Origin: an uncultured Lachnospiraceae bacterium
GTDB taxonomy: Bacteria > Bacillota > Clostridia > Lachnospirales > Lachnospiraceae
DNA: 7,295 bases
Direction of reading: 5' to 3'
Assembly (NCBI GenBank): GCA_905236545.1
Contig: CAJOQO010000076.1
Location: forward strand, 1 to 7,295
This document shows positions 6,125 to 7,295 of this stretch, piece by piece; position 1 is the stretch's first letter, and each line of letters starts with the position of its first letter. The position numbers and the translations under genes are program-made. Under the pieces are notes generated by a model. It was given only the letters and a program-made list of their open reading frames with translations. It was not told where the DNA came from and ran no database searches.

Positions 6125-6155
6125 GGCGAAAATGTAAAAATATTACATATTTGCC
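6125..6155. promoter_or_regulatory. 31-bp imperfect palindrome with perfect ATGTAA/TTACAT core
   Basis: ATGTAA (6132-6137) and TTACAT (6143-6148) are exact inverted repeats around AAATA. The symmetry extends to GGC (6125-6127) and GCC (6153-6155), 11 of 13 pairs in all. No T-run follows, so a terminator for the kinase operon is unlikely. It lies about 50 bp upstream of the predicted dehydrogenase -35 and is probably an operator or upstream activator site. Confidence 0.45.
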
Positions 6156-6184
6156 ATAGAAATATGGAATACCGGCATAGAAAT
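6155..6184. promoter_or_regulatory. Direct repeats CATAGAAAT spaced 21 bp
   Basis: CATAGAAAT occurs at 6155-6163 and 6176-6184, start-to-start 21 bp, that is two helical turns, ending 22 bp before the predicted -35 of the dehydrogenase gene. This geometry is typical of AraC-family activators or response regulators (family knowledge). A related CATAGAGGT occurs at 320-328 upstream of dctP. Confidence 0.4.
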
Positions 6185-6206
6185 GAAAATTATTTGCGCA
6201 GATATA

Positions 6207-6235
6207 TTGAAAAATATTTTCACCTATGCTATGGT
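6207..6235 (+). promoter_or_regulatory. Candidate promoter of the dehydrogenase gene
   Basis: TTGAAA (6207-6212) and TATGGT (6230-6235) have a 17-bp spacer; both hexamers match the consensus at four of six positions. TATGCT (6225-6230) is an alternative -10. The segment shares 22 of 29 bases with dctP promoter P1. The start would be near 6242, giving a leader of about 50 nt. An own promoter means the dehydrogenase can be expressed separately from the kinase operon. Confidence 0.55.
6208..6222. promoter_or_regulatory. TGAAAA-ATA-TTTTCA palindrome over the -35
   Basis: TGAAAA (6208-6213) and TTTTCA (6217-6222) are exact inverted repeats around ATA. It is a one-base-longer version of the 464-477 palindrome upstream of dctP and overlaps the -35 hexamer, as the dctP copy overlaps P2. 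A shared repressor or global regulator is inferred. Confidence 0.5.
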
Positions 6236-6291
6236 TGATTCAGAGCATTTGATATTCAGATATGCCATCAGGCAGAAAGGAGCATGCAAAG

Positions 6292-7295
6292 ATGAAAGCA
6301 GTCGTTCTTCACGGCCCCGAGAATTACCCGAACAATTATGAGGTGATGGAGATTGAAAAACCTGTCTGCGGAAGGAGAGAGATTCTGCTGAAAATGAAGG
6401 CGGCGGCACTGTGCGGCACCGACAAGCGTATCTTTACCGGCGGAAAGACGAAAGGGGTGCGTCCTGATTCGGTTGTCGGCCATGAGTTCTGCGGACTGAT
6501 CGAAGAGGTTGGCGATCAGGTCGAGGGCTTTCATGTTGGTGACAGAGTGGCGATTGCAAATGTGATTCCCTGCGGACACTGCTCTGCCTGCTTAAGCGGA
6601 AGGGAAAATGCCTGCCTGAACCGGAAGGCAATCGGATATGAATTTAACGGCGGCTTCGAAGAGTATGTCCTCATTCCGGAGATCTGCATTCAGAGCGGAA
6701 ATGTTGTAAAGCTTCCTGAGACTGTCAGCTTTGCGGCCGGCGCGCTGATCGAGCCGCTTGCCTGCTGCATCAGAGGCCTTTATAACACCGGAACAGGCTT
6801 CAATGATACGGTTCTGATCATCGGTGCAGGCCCGATCGGACTGATGCATCTTCAGCTTTCCCTGATCGCGGGTGCGCAGAAGGTTATCGTCAGTGAGCTG
6901 GATCCGGAGAAGAGAGCGCTTGCCAAAGAGCTCGGTGCCTGCCGTGTAGTTGACTCCTCCAAAGAAGATCTGCATGCGATCGTTATGGAAGAGACAGGCG
7001 GTGAGGGCGTTGACCGTATCGTGATGGCAATCGGCGTGAGCGCGCTGGTGGATTCCACGTTCAAGCTTGCGAGAAAGGGCGGAACGGTGTGCCTGTTTGC
7101 CGGCTTCCCGAAGGGACGCATGAGTGAGTTTGATCCCAGCGTCATTCATTACAATGAGCTGAATATCACAGGCAGTACTGCTTACAAGAGAAGCGATTAT
7201 CTGCAGGCGGCGGACATGGTCATCAGCGGGAAGATCGATCTGGATGCCATCGTATCGGCGAAATTCAAACTGGAAGACTTCAGGCAGGCGCTGGA
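6292..7295 (+). CDS. Zinc-dependent medium-chain alcohol/polyol dehydrogenase (3' partial)
   Basis: Cytoplasmic MDR-superfamily dehydrogenase that oxidises a secondary alcohol of a polyol, sugar acid or amino alcohol to a ketone with NAD(P). The first 334 residues are present; the family usually has about 340-350, so only a short tail is missing. Catalytic zinc ligands are Cys41 (LCGTD) and His64-Glu65 (GHEF), with Glu154 (IEPLAC) nearby. Structural zinc ligands are Cys94, Cys97, Cys100 and Cys108, all present. The Rossmann motif is GAGPIG (178-183), and acidic Glu202 after the second strand suggests NAD rather than NADP. AAAGGAG (6276-6282) lies nine bases before the ATG; the ATG at 6284 is out of frame and stops after three codons. 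It sits 183 bp after the kinase behind its own control region. Sorbitol, L-threonine or galactitol-phosphate dehydrogenase subtypes cannot be separated by eye. Confidence 0.93.
   Translation, partial: MKAVVLHGPENYPNNYEVMEIEKPVCGRREILLKMKAAALCGTDKRIFTGGKTKGVRPDSVVGHEFCGLIEEVGDQVEGFHVGDRVAIANVIPCGHCSACLSGRENACLNRKAIGYEFNGGFEEYVLIPEICIQSGNVVKLPETVSFAAGALIEPLACCIRGLYNTGTGFNDTVLIIGAGPIGLMHLQLSLIAGAQKVIVSELDPEKRALAKELGACRVVDSSKEDLHAIVMEETGGEGVDRIVMAIGVSALVDSTFKLARKGGTVCLFAGFPKGRMSEFDPSVIHYNELNITGSTAYKRSDYLQAADMVISGKIDLDAIVSAKFKLEDFRQAL

Noticed and set aside
6125..6155. Intrinsic terminator after the kinase
   Set aside because: The stem is AT-rich at its core with mismatches and is not followed by a T-run on the plus strand.

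Overview
The window looks like an accessory carbon-catabolism locus from a bacterium of roughly 50% GC, most likely a Bacillota (Clostridia-type) member. The hints are strong AGGAGG-like ribosome binding sites, a mix of AT-rich intergenic DNA and GC-richer genes, and a NERD-like protein whose best resemblance is to clostridial NERD proteins. This assignment is an inference. The secreted binding protein lacks a lipobox cysteine, which is unusual for a Gram-positive and leaves a diderm Firmicute possible.

Layout. Positions 1-195 hold no gene I recognise, but carry two hairpins; the second is a good intrinsic terminator that isolates the locus from whatever lies to the left. Positions 196-562 form an AT-rich control region with two candidate promoters, a 15-bp and a 14-bp perfect palindrome, and repeated TGAAAAT boxes. 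From 563 to 6108 there are five plus-strand genes in apparent operon order: a TRAP transporter substrate-binding protein (dctP), its small (dctQ) and large (dctM) membrane subunits, a membrane-anchored protein with a degenerate NERD-like nuclease fold, and an FGGY carbohydrate kinase related to xylulokinases. A second AT-rich control region (6109-6291) precedes a zinc-dependent medium-chain dehydrogenase of the sorbitol/threonine dehydrogenase type, cut by the right edge of the window only a few residues short of its expected end.

How it works together (inference). The TRAP system would import a sugar acid, sugar or polyol using the sodium or proton gradient. The NAD-type dehydrogenase would oxidise an alcohol group and the FGGY kinase would phosphorylate the resulting ketose or sugar acid for entry to central metabolism. 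The logic resembles the E. coli yiaMNO-lyxK locus, although the dehydrogenase family differs. The exact substrate cannot be read from the sequence.

The most informative non-coding signal is that the two control regions share several elements: near-identical promoter segments (22 of 29 positions), a TGAAAA/TTTTCA palindrome, and a CATAGA-TGAAAAT composite box. This argues that the transporter-kinase operon and the dehydrogenase belong to one regulon. The least understood gene is the NERD-like protein at 3644-4519, whose catalytic Glu and Lys positions appear to be Gly and Asn. No CRISPR array, tRNA, rRNA or intact mobile element was seen.
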